From Burkholderiales bacterium (GTDB taxonomy: Bacteria > Pseudomonadota > Gammaproteobacteria > Burkholderiales > SG8-39), in the NCBI GenBank assembly GCA_025929745.1, contig JAICPQ010000191.1, positions 1 to 5,268 of the forward strand: 5,268 bases of DNA, in the 5' to 3' direction. The translations under genes were made by a program, and so were the position numbers. Below the pieces are notes generated by a model that worked only from the letters and a program-made list of their open reading frames with translations, was not told the DNA's origin and did no database searches. Below, in pieces: positions 1-5,268 of the stretch (position 1 is the stretch's first letter; every line of letters begins with the position of its first letter).

Positions 1-431
1 ATGGCCGCTATGAGGCCCCAACGGGTCTCTGCGATGGAGAACATCGCATCGTCGCCGGCGATCACGATGTCGCAGGCGGCGACGATTCCGGTGCCGCCGC
101 CAAAGCAACCGCCCTGGACCAGCGCCACGGTGGGCACTGCGAGCATGTTCAGCCGGTGCACGGCAAGCGCAGTGGCGCGCGAGGCGCTCTCGTTCTCCTC
201 GCGCGACTGCGCAGCAACCGCGCGGATCCACTTTAGGTCGGCCCCGGCCTGGAAATGCCGGCCGGCGCCCCTTAAGACGAGCACGCGAACCTCCGAGCCG
301 ACGGCGTCCATGGCATCGTGCAGGCCCTGGATGAGCGCCGCGTCGTAGGCATTGTTCACTTGCGGGCGGTTGAGCGTCACCGTCGCGACGCCGCGCGCAT
401 CCACATTCCACAGCACAGGCCCGTTAGCCAT
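1..431 (-). CDS. Enoyl-CoA hydratase/isomerase (crotonase) family protein, N-terminal part, runs off the left edge
   Basis: Crotonase-fold enzymes act on acyl-CoA thioesters, stabilising an enolate in an oxyanion hole; this one is probably a cytoplasmic hydratase or isomerase of acyl-CoA catabolism. The 143 visible codons read MANGPVLWNVDARGVATVTL and onward. Family marks are TLNRP (residues 19-23), the first oxyanion-hole motif AGADLKWI (62-69) and the second, GGCFGGGTGIVAACD (107-121). At the first catalytic Glu position of rat enoyl-CoA hydratase (Glu144) there is Gly115; the second (Glu164) appears kept as Glu135 in SIAETRWGL. Some bacterial hydratases acting on branched or carboxylated acyl-CoAs also lack the first Glu, so the substrate cannot be fixed. 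ATG at 431 is chosen because an in-frame TAG lies about ten codons upstream and the family N-terminus starts just after it; no strong ribosome binding site is visible. The C-terminal half lies outside the window. Confidence 0.9.
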   Translation of the reverse strand, partial: MANGPVLWNVDARGVATVTLNRPQVNNAYDAALIQGLHDAMDAVGSEVRVLVLRGAGRHFQAGADLKWIRAVAAQSREENESASRATALAVHRLNMLAVPTVALVQGGCFGGGTGIVAACDIVIAGDDAMFSIAETRWGLIAA

Positions 432-435
432 CGAT

Positions 436-594
436 CGTCGTCCGTATAAGCCCGCGGCCTACGACGCCGCGCATATCCAATGATGCAACAGTAGCGCTGA
501 AATGGACGCAGTAGCGAGCCCCCGGCATTTCTAGGATGGCGGCCATTACATCCGGCGGACTCGAGCATTGCTCGGGCGCAAGCCTACTGCGCTT
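436..594 (+). pseudogene. Decayed crotonase-family gene fragment, divergent to the intact crotonase gene
   Basis: One plus-strand frame reads RRPYKPAAYDAAHIQ, stop, CNSSAEMDAVASPRHF, stop, DGGHYIRRTRALLGRKPTAL. These pieces match the intact minus-strand crotonase in the same order and all in one frame: RP (439-444 against 363-368), AYDAAHIQ against AYDAALIQ (457-480 against 327-350, 20 of 24 bases identical), MDAVAS against MDAVGS (502-519 against 294-311), CGGCATTTC plus AGG (523-535 region against 249-260), YIR against WIR (547-555) and TAL (586-594 against 165-173, 9 of 9 bases). Relative to the gene there is a two-codon gain before MDAV and a ten-codon loss before RHF. TGA at 481 and TAG at 532 (the intact gene has CAG there) make it non-functional. 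The limits are approximate, and weaker similarity may continue to about 660. It is inferred to be an old inverted duplication or the relic of a related paralogue. Confidence 0.6.
453..471. repeat. Perfect inverted repeat upstream of the crotonase start
   Basis: CGCGGC, a 7-nt spacer, then GCCGCG forms a perfect 6-bp inverted repeat. It lies 22 bp upstream of the crotonase start codon at 431 (minus strand). It could be an operator or a 5' leader hairpin, but it also falls inside the decayed AYDAA coding segment, so it may be incidental in GC-rich sequence. Confidence 0.3.
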
Positions 595-1086
595 TACGCG
601 CAGGCCATCACGGAGCGGTTGCGCACACCGCAAGCGGAAACTGCCGTCTGTTTCTTTGCAAGATCGGTGTTGAGACTAAGGCTTTCGGGAACGTATGTAC
701 GCGATCGACGTCAGTTGCGGTGTCCGCTTTGCCGTGACGATCGGACTACTGCCTACGTACCCCCGCAGAGCTTCCACCTTAGGTTTGCGGTGATCGCAGA
801 ACGCCGCTATTCGCTGCAGAAGGTGGAGTCTGTCGCGCGTAAGAACCATCGTTCCCGGGGTGGCCCAGGCAGGATAAACGCACGCCGTTACAGTCGGCAG
901 GCTTAGACAAGTGCCATTCGGCCCGGGAGACCGCCGAGCAAACGGAAGGAACTGATGCCAGGATGTTCGGGACCAATGACGCCCGGCTGACACCTTCTTA
1001 CCCTTACCAAGTCGGCGCCTGCTAGTGTGGACAGAGTTATGCAAAAGGGAAAGGTCGTACTAAGCCGAATGGGAGGCAAGCCAACG
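595..1086. other. Spacer without a convincing gene
   Basis: No reading frame here looks like a real protein on either strand. The open frames present (for example plus strand to 906 and minus strand 1044-676) have Arg/Ser/Pro-rich translations with no recognisable motif, no good ribosome binding site and no third-position G/C bias like that of the flanking genes. Hand counting gives about 58% GC for 661-1080, against 63-72% on sampled mutS lines. Short inverted repeats occur: GCGGT/ACCGC at 615-619 and 627-631, and TCCACCTT/AAGGTGGA at 773-780 and 820-827. No tRNA, insertion-sequence end or CRISPR repeat was seen. Crotonase-like residues may persist at the left end to about 660. Confidence 0.55.
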
Positions 1087-1263
1087 ATGAAGCCCACCGT
1101 TCTATTAATCGATCTCGCGCGCGGTGTGCTCAAGCGCTACGTCGCCGGCCACGCTGTCGAGCGCATTCACATCACGGACAGGCGCGAGTTCGACCGCAGC
1201 TTCACACCCTCGGACGCCGAGCGCATCCGCCAGGGCGTATACAAGTTCAGAGCTAACACCTAG
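1087..1263 (+). CDS. Small hypothetical protein, 58 aa
   Basis: The family is not recognised. The ATG at 1087 is preceded by a perfect GGAGG (1072-1076) with a 10-nt spacer, which favours it over the in-frame ATG at 1039. Coding is supported by codon use: 47 of 58 codons end in G or C, much higher than the surrounding spacer. The protein begins MKPTVLLIDLARGVLKRYV, with a short hydrophobic stretch (residues 4-9, too short for a membrane span). It continues with a charged half rich in Arg, Asp and Glu (HITDRREFDRSFTPSDAERI, about 28-47) and ends KFRANT. No signal peptide, cysteine cluster or known DNA-binding motif is evident. It precedes a second small ORF by 12 nt, so the two probably form a short operon. 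It could be a remnant of a larger gene or an accessory-region small protein; no function is proposed. Confidence 0.5.
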   Translation: MKPTVLLIDLARGVLKRYVAGHAVERIHITDRREFDRSFTPSDAERIRQGVYKFRANT

Positions 1264-1275
1264 CCACGGGCATCC

Positions 1276-1422
1276 ATGAGCACCGTTAAAGAGACACTGC
1301 GCAAGCTGATCCAAAGCCTGTCACCCGAGGACCGGGCGTTGGCAAAGAAAGTTATCCAGAAGGCGCTGGCCGCTAAGTCAGCCAAACGCCGGCAAGCACG
1401 GGACGGTAGCCTGACGCAATAA
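1276..1422 (+). CDS. Small basic hypothetical protein, 48 aa
   Basis: This short ORF starts at ATG 1276, 12 nt after the stop of the 58-aa ORF, and ends at TAA 1420-1422. The protein begins MSTVKETLRKLIQSLSPEDR and continues with KKVIQKALAAKSAKRR. It is strongly basic, has no Cys, Gly only at residue 44 and a single Pro, and looks like two short amphipathic helices split at Ser16-Pro17. 33 of 48 codons end in G or C, a moderate coding signal. The ribosome binding site is weak (CGGG a few bases upstream), so translation may depend on coupling to the upstream ORF. A strong hairpin starts 12 nt after the stop, consistent with the end of a transcript. The family is not recognised; the basic helical character would fit nucleic-acid or protein binding, but that is speculation. 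Confidence 0.45.
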   Translation: MSTVKETLRKLIQSLSPEDRALAKKVIQKALAAKSAKRRQARDGSLTQ

Positions 1423-1434
1423 CCGTTTCATTCA

Positions 1435-1463
1435 GGCCGGCGCACTACCGAGCTGCGCTGGCC
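1435..1463 (+). terminator. Likely intrinsic terminator after the small ORF pair
   Basis: GGCCGGCGCA (1435-1444) pairs with TGCGCTGGCC (1454-1463) to give a 10-bp stem of nine Watson-Crick pairs and one G-T wobble, with a 9-nt loop. It begins 12 nt after the stop of the 48-aa ORF. The following CTTTCAAG is only a short T tract, so termination may be incomplete or the hairpin may instead protect the 3' end. The minus-strand side has no T run, so plus-strand action is favoured. It would separate the small ORFs from mutS. Confidence 0.45.
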
Positions 1464-1610
1464 CTTTCAAGCCCTCGGCCATTTGTTTCCTTGGACCGGG
1501 GGCTTTTCTTTTCCGGCTCAAGGCGCTCCAGGCGACTACGCCACCGAAGCAACACCGAACGCTATCTCCGGGCGATGTTACAAGACTGGAGTATTAGACC
1601 ATCTAGACTC

Positions 1611-4154
1611 ATGATTCAGGCGATCGAAGACGAGCTCTTGAACGACAGAATCTTAGAACACACGCCGATGATGCAGCAGTATCTGCGCATCAAGGGCGAG
1701 CATCCGCACATCCTGGTGTTCTACCGGATGGGCGACTTCTACGAGCTTTTCTACGACGACGCCGAAAAGGCCTCGCGCCTGCTCGACCTCACTCTCACGC
1801 AACGCGGTGCGTCCGCCGGCGCACCGGTGAAGATGGCCGGCGTGCCGGTGCACGCGGTCGAGCAGTACCTCGCCAAGCTCGTGAAGATGGGCGAATCCGT
1901 TGCGATCGCCGAGCAGCTCGGTGATCCCGCGACGTCCAAGGGTCCGGTTGATAGGCAAGTGACGCGCATTGTCACGCCCGGAACGCTCACCGATTCGGAG
2001 CTCCTCGACGACAAGTCGGAAAACATTCTCCTCTCCCTCTACCGCGACAAGGCAACGGTGGGCCTTGCCTGGCTATCGCTCGCAAGCGGCGCGCTGCGTG
2101 TCGCCGAGGTCGCGCCGCAGGCGCTCGAGAACGAGCTGAAGCGCATCGGTCCCGCCGAGGTCCTCGTGGCGGACGACGTTCATATGCAGGGGTTCCTCAG
2201 CACGCGCCTGCCCGCCTGGCATTTCGACGTCGAAGGCGGCCGCAAGAAACTCCTAAAGCAGCTCGGCGCAGCCTCGCTCGCGGGCTACGGCTGCGAAGAC
2301 CTGACGCTCGCGATCGGGGCGTGTGGCGCGCTCCTTGAGTACGCGGCGCGCACGCAGGGCCAGGCGCTCGCGCATATCACTGCGGTGAGCGCCGAGCGCG
2401 CCGGCGAGTTCGTCAGGCTCGACGCCGCGACGCGCCGCAATCTCGAGCTCACCGAGACACTGCGCGGCGAAACCTCGCCGACCCTCTTCTCTCTCCTCGA
2501 TGAATGCGCGACCGGCATGGGCAGCCGGCTCTTGCGCCACTGGCTGCACCATCCGCTGCGCGACCGCGCCGCACTGAGCGCGCGCCACGACGCCGTCAGC
2601 ACCGGCTTCGACGTTCACAAGGTCCTGCGGCGCTTCTCGGATGTGGAGCGCATCACCGCGCGCCTTGCCTTGAAGAGCGTGCGGCCGCGCGAGCTGGCCG
2701 GCTTGCGCGACAGCCTCAAGCTTCTGCCCGAGCTACGCCAAGCGCTACCGGATACCGCGTCCCTATTGAGGGAACTGGCGGACCACCTCCGGACCCCGGT
2801 TGATGCCCTCGCGCTCCTGGAGAAGGCAATTCACCTGGAACCCGCCGCACGGGTGGTGGACGGCGGTGTCATCGCCGACGGCTACAGCGCGGATCTCGAC
2901 GAGCTGCGCCGTTTGCAGAGCGATTCCGGCCAGTTCCTGGTCGAGCTCGAAGCGAGGGAAAAAACGCGCACCGGCATTCCGAACTTGCGCGTCGCGTACA
3001 ACAGCGTGCACGGCTATTACATCGAGGTCACGAGCTCGCATGTCGCGAAGGTGCCCGACGACTACCGGCGCCGCCAGACGCTGAAGAACGCCGAGCGCTA
3101 CATCACCCCGGAGCTGAAGGCCTTCGAGGACAAGGCACTCTCGGCGCGCGAGCGCGCCTTGGCGCTCGAGAAGTCGTTGTATGAAACCGTGCTCGAGCAC
3201 CTGCAGGCGCATCTTGCGAAGCTGCAAGCGATCGCGCGGGGGCTGGCGCAGGTCGATGTCCTATCGACGTTCGCGTCCATCGCCCACAAACGGAATTACG
3301 TGCGCCCGAGTTTTGCGCACGACGCCTGCATCGAAATCGAGGGCGGCCGGCACGCGGTGGTCGAGGGGCAGATCGAAAACTTCATCGCCAATGACTGCCG
3401 CCTTTCGCCGACGCGCCGCCTGCTCCTCATCACCGGCCCGAACATGGGCGGCAAGTCCACCTACATGCGACAGGTGGCGCTCATCGTGCTCCTCGCGCAC
3501 GTCGGCTCGTTCGTTCCGGCGCGCGCGGCGCGCATCGGGCCGGTCGACCAGATCTTCACGCGCATCGGCGCCGCGGACGACCTTGCCGGCGGGCGCTCGA
3601 CGTTCATGGTCGAGATGACCGAAAGCGCGGCGATCCTGCACAACGCCACCGATCGAAGCTTGGTCCTCATGGACGAAGTCGGGCGCGGAACCTCCACTTT
3701 CGACGGCCTCGCCCTCGCCTGGGCGATCGCGCGCCATCTCGTAGAGAAGAATCGAAGCTTGAGCCTCTTCGCCACGCACTACTTCGAGATGACGCGTCTC
3801 GCGCTCGAGTACAAGGAAGTGGCGAACGTGCACCTCGACGCGGTGGAGCACAAGGACACGGTCGTCTTCCTGCACGCCGTGGAAGAAGGGCCGGCGAGCC
3901 GCAGCTACGGCTTGCAGGTCGCTGGCCTCGCCGGCGTGCCGCGGCCGGTGATCCGGCAGGCGAAGCGCTACCTTCAGCTCCTCGAAGAATCGAGCCTTGC
4001 GCGCGGCAACCAGCACGACCTCTTTTCGCGCAAGGAAGAACCCGAGCCCGAGCCCGCGCTCGATCCGCTGCGCGAGGCGATGCAGGGGGTAAACCCGGAC
4101 GAGCTCACGCCGCGCGAGGCGCTCGAGCTTCTTTATCGGCTGAAGCGCCTGTGA
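1611..4154 (+). CDS. mutS: DNA mismatch repair protein MutS
   Basis: MutS binds base mismatches and small loops as a clamp and, with ATP, recruits MutL to start repair. From ATG 1611 it is 847 aa, close to E. coli MutS (853). Residue numbers count from that Met. HTPMMQQYLR (17-26) and the mismatch-contacting GDFYELF (41-47, with Phe43 and Glu45) mark domain I. The connector, core lever and clamp regions follow without gaps (for example DAATRRNLELT about 271-281, YYIEVT about 469-474, RRQTLKNAERYITPELK about 487-503). The ATPase has Walker A GPNMGGKST (609-617), the signature region around GGRSTFMVEMTE (660-671), Walker B LVLMDEVGRGTSTFDG (684-699) and ATHY (721-724). QHDLF (801-805) fits the beta-clamp binding motif, and DELTPREALELLYRLKRL is the C-terminal tetramerisation segment with the conserved Asp and Arg. 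The start is uncertain: the frame is open from TTG 1491, and TTG 1638 is another option; none has a good ribosome binding site. The HTP motif must be included. Confidence 0.96.
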   Translation: MIQAIEDELLNDRILEHTPMMQQYLRIKGEHPHILVFYRMGDFYELFYDDAEKASRLLDLTLTQRGASAGAPVKMAGVPVHAVEQYLAKLVKMGESVAIAEQLGDPATSKGPVDRQVTRIVTPGTLTDSELLDDKSENILLSLYRDKATVGLAWLSLASGALRVAEVAPQALENELKRIGPAEVLVADDVHMQGFLSTRLPAWHFDVEGGRKKLLKQLGAASLAGYGCEDLTLAIGACGALLEYAARTQGQALAHITAVSAERAGEFVRLDAATRRNLELTETLRGETSPTLFSLLDECATGMGSRLLRHWLHHPLRDRAALSARHDAVSTGFDVHKVLRRFSDVERITARLALKSVRPRELAGLRDSLKLLPELRQALPDTASLLRELADHLRTPVDALALLEKAIHLEPAARVVDGGVIADGYSADLDELRRLQSDSGQFLVELEAREKTRTGIPNLRVAYNSVHGYYIEVTSSHVAKVPDDYRRRQTLKNAERYITPELKAFEDKALSARERALALEKSLYETVLEHLQAHLAKLQAIARGLAQVDVLSTFASIAHKRNYVRPSFAHDACIEIEGGRHAVVEGQIENFIANDCRLSPTRRLLLITGPNMGGKSTYMRQVALIVLLAHVGSFVPARAARIGPVDQIFTRIGAADDLAGGRSTFMVEMTESAAILHNATDRSLVLMDEVGRGTSTFDGLALAWAIARHLVEKNRSLSLFATHYFEMTRLALEYKEVANVHLDAVEHKDTVVFLHAVEEGPASRSYGLQVAGLAGVPRPVIRQAKRYLQLLEESSLARGNQHDLFSRKEEPEPEPALDPLREAMQGVNPDELTPREALELLYRLKRL

Positions 4155-5242
4155 AGCTGGAAGGCCTGCGGGTCCTCGACCTCTCGCTTTTCCTGCCGGG
4201 TCCCTACCTCACGCTCATGCTCGCCGACCACGGCGCCGAGGTGATCAAGGTGGAGCCGCCCGGAGAAGGGGATCCGACGCGCCATCTTGGCCTTGCCGAC
4301 GGGCCTAGCACGGTTTACTTCCGCAATCTCAACCGCGGCAAGAAGAGCGTGGTGGTCGACCTGAAGAACTCGCAAGAGCGCGAGGCGCTCCTCAGGATCT
4401 GCGATACGGCCGATGTGTTCGTCGAGTCGTTCCGGCCCGGCGTAATGGATCGTCTGGGCGTTGGCTACGAGGCCGTACGTGCGCGCAACCCGCGCATCGT
4501 CTACTGCTCGATCAGCGCGTTCGGCCAGCAAGGTCCATTGCGCGATCGCCCTGCGCACGACCTCGCGGTCGAATCGCTCGCCGGGACAATCAGCCTGAAC
4601 CTCGGCCAGGACGGCAAGCCGAGCATCCCCGCCCTGCCGGTCGCCGACCTGCTCTGCGCACTGCAGGGCCTCTCGGGTATCCTCATGGCGCTCCTGCGCC
4701 GCGAGAAGACCGGCAAGGGCGATTACATCGACATGGCGATGTACGACGCGATGCTCGCCGGCACCGCCAACGTCCTCGGGCCGACGCTCGCGGAGAATCG
4801 CCAGCCGGTCGCGCGGCACGAGCGCACCACCGGCGGCTCGGCTTTCTACCGCCTTTACGAGACGGCCGACGGCCGCTGGCTCGCGCTTGGCGGCCAGGAA
4901 ATGAAGTTCGTGAAGAACCTGCTCCGCGCGCTTGGACGGCTCGACCTCGCGCCGCTGTGCGAGAAACCGGGACCGCACCAGCAGCCGGTGATGGACTTCC
5001 TCGAGGGAGTTTTCAAGAGGAAATCCCTGAAAGAAAGCCTCGAGTTCCTTGCGCCGCTGGATGTCTGCTACGCGCCGGTCAACACGCTCCCCGAGGCGCT
5101 CGAAGCCGCGGCCGGCAAGCTCCTCAGGGACGAATCGGGCCGACGGCACCTCGCGCCGCCGGTGCGCTTCCGCGACGAGCCCGCCCGGCCGACGCTGCGC
5201 GAGCCGCGGCTGGGCGAGCACGACGCGCTGAAGAAACGTTAA
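4151..5242 (+). CDS. CaiB/BaiF class III CoA-transferase family protein, probable alpha-methylacyl-CoA racemase type
   Basis: This 363-aa protein belongs to the family III CoA-transferases, which move CoA between carboxylic acids or, in the racemase branch, epimerise 2-methylacyl-CoAs. Its opening, LEGLRVLDLSLFLPGPYLT, then MLADHGAEVIKVEPPGEGDPTR (residues 23-44) and NRGKKSVVVDLK (61-72) are classic family sequence. His136, Asp166 (in PVADLL) and Glu249 (in ALGGQEMKF) sit where the catalytic His126, Asp156 and Glu241 of Mycobacterium tuberculosis alpha-methylacyl-CoA racemase lie, with the same 30-residue His-Asp spacing; transferases use an Asp at the Asp166 position. The length is typical of the racemase branch and shorter than many transferases. 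The GTG start at 4151 overlaps the mutS stop (GTGA), with no clear ribosome binding site, so coupled translation from mutS is likely. The substrate is unknown. No terminator is seen in the 26 nt after the stop. Confidence 0.9.
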   Translation: MKLEGLRVLDLSLFLPGPYLTLMLADHGAEVIKVEPPGEGDPTRHLGLADGPSTVYFRNLNRGKKSVVVDLKNSQEREALLRICDTADVFVESFRPGVMDRLGVGYEAVRARNPRIVYCSISAFGQQGPLRDRPAHDLAVESLAGTISLNLGQDGKPSIPALPVADLLCALQGLSGILMALLRREKTGKGDYIDMAMYDAMLAGTANVLGPTLAENRQPVARHERTTGGSAFYRLYETADGRWLALGGQEMKFVKNLLRALGRLDLAPLCEKPGPHQQPVMDFLEGVFKRKSLKESLEFLAPLDVCYAPVNTLPEALEAAAGKLLRDESGRRHLAPPVRFRDEPARPTLREPRLGEHDALKKR

Positions 5243-5268
5243 AGCCTAATCCGCCCTCACCGGACGCA

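Noticed and set aside
1..348. Plus-strand open frame at the left edge
   Set aside because: It is antisense to the well-supported crotonase gene and its translation has no family character.
441..480. TTATAC and TTGGAT on the minus strand as a crotonase promoter
   Set aside because: The two hexamers are 26 bp apart, too far for a standard sigma-70 promoter, and other pairings score no better.
595..906. Extension of the crotonase relic through VIAERRYSLQKVES (790-831)
   Set aside because: It is in the same frame and resembles the family pattern VIA..ER..FSL..VE, but it lies about 32 codons too far downstream with no convincing match in between. It could be chance, so it was left out of the pseudogene limits.
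676..1044. 122-codon minus-strand open frame in the spacer
   Set aside because: No recognisable motif, no third-position G/C bias and no ribosome binding site; the composition looks like translated non-coding DNA.
1028..1063. TGGACA (1028-1033) as a -35 box for the small ORFs
   Set aside because: No acceptable -10 hexamer at 16-18 bp; the nearest candidate, TACTAA at 1058, is 24 bp away and a poor match.
3261..4016. 251-codon minus-strand open frame inside mutS
   Set aside because: It lies opposite the intact, highly conserved MutS ATPase domain; low-complexity Arg/Ala/Glu composition marks it as a shadow.
4133..5221. Long open frame (362 codons) on the minus strand opposite the CaiB-family gene
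   Set aside because: It mirrors the sense gene in GC-rich DNA. Its translation is Arg/Glu/Ala-rich with no motif, while the plus strand has clear family motifs and catalytic residues.
5243..5268. Terminator after the CaiB-family gene
   Set aside because: The 26 nt available contain no stem-loop or T tract; it may lie beyond the window.

Overview
The window looks like chromosomal DNA from a high-GC proteobacterium. A betaproteobacterium is most likely, judging from the MutS sequence (HTPMMQQYL near the N-terminus, a QHDLF clamp motif, a DELTPREAL C-terminus) and from coding regions with strong G/C at third codon positions. The lineage is inferred from remembered family features, not from a search.

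Layout, left to right. (1) Positions 1-431, minus strand: the first 143 codons of an enoyl-CoA hydratase/isomerase (crotonase) family gene that runs off the left edge. (2) Positions about 436-594, plus strand: a decayed, divergently oriented copy of the same kind of gene. It is visible as colinear same-frame matches (RP, AYDAA-IQ, MDAV-S, RHF, IR, TAL) interrupted by TGA and TAG stops. (3) Positions 595-1086: no convincing gene; GC is lower (about 58% by hand count for 661-1080). (4) Positions 1087-1422: two tandem small ORFs (58 and 48 aa) of unknown function. A strong hairpin at 1435-1463 follows and probably terminates their transcript. (5) Positions 1611-4154: a complete, apparently intact mutS. 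(6) Positions 4151-5242: a class III CoA-transferase/alpha-methylacyl-CoA racemase (CaiB/BaiF) family gene whose GTG start overlaps the mutS stop by 4 nt. The last 26 nt hold nothing recognisable.

MutS is the mismatch-recognition ATPase of DNA repair. The two flanking enzymes act on acyl-CoA thioesters and may belong to fatty-acid, branched-chain or aromatic-acid catabolism. The mutS-CoA enzyme overlap implies co-transcription and coupled translation but no obvious shared function. No mobile element, CRISPR array, tRNA, rRNA or novel defence system was found. The least ordinary part is the 432-1490 spacer, with its decayed inverted crotonase copy and the small ORF pair.
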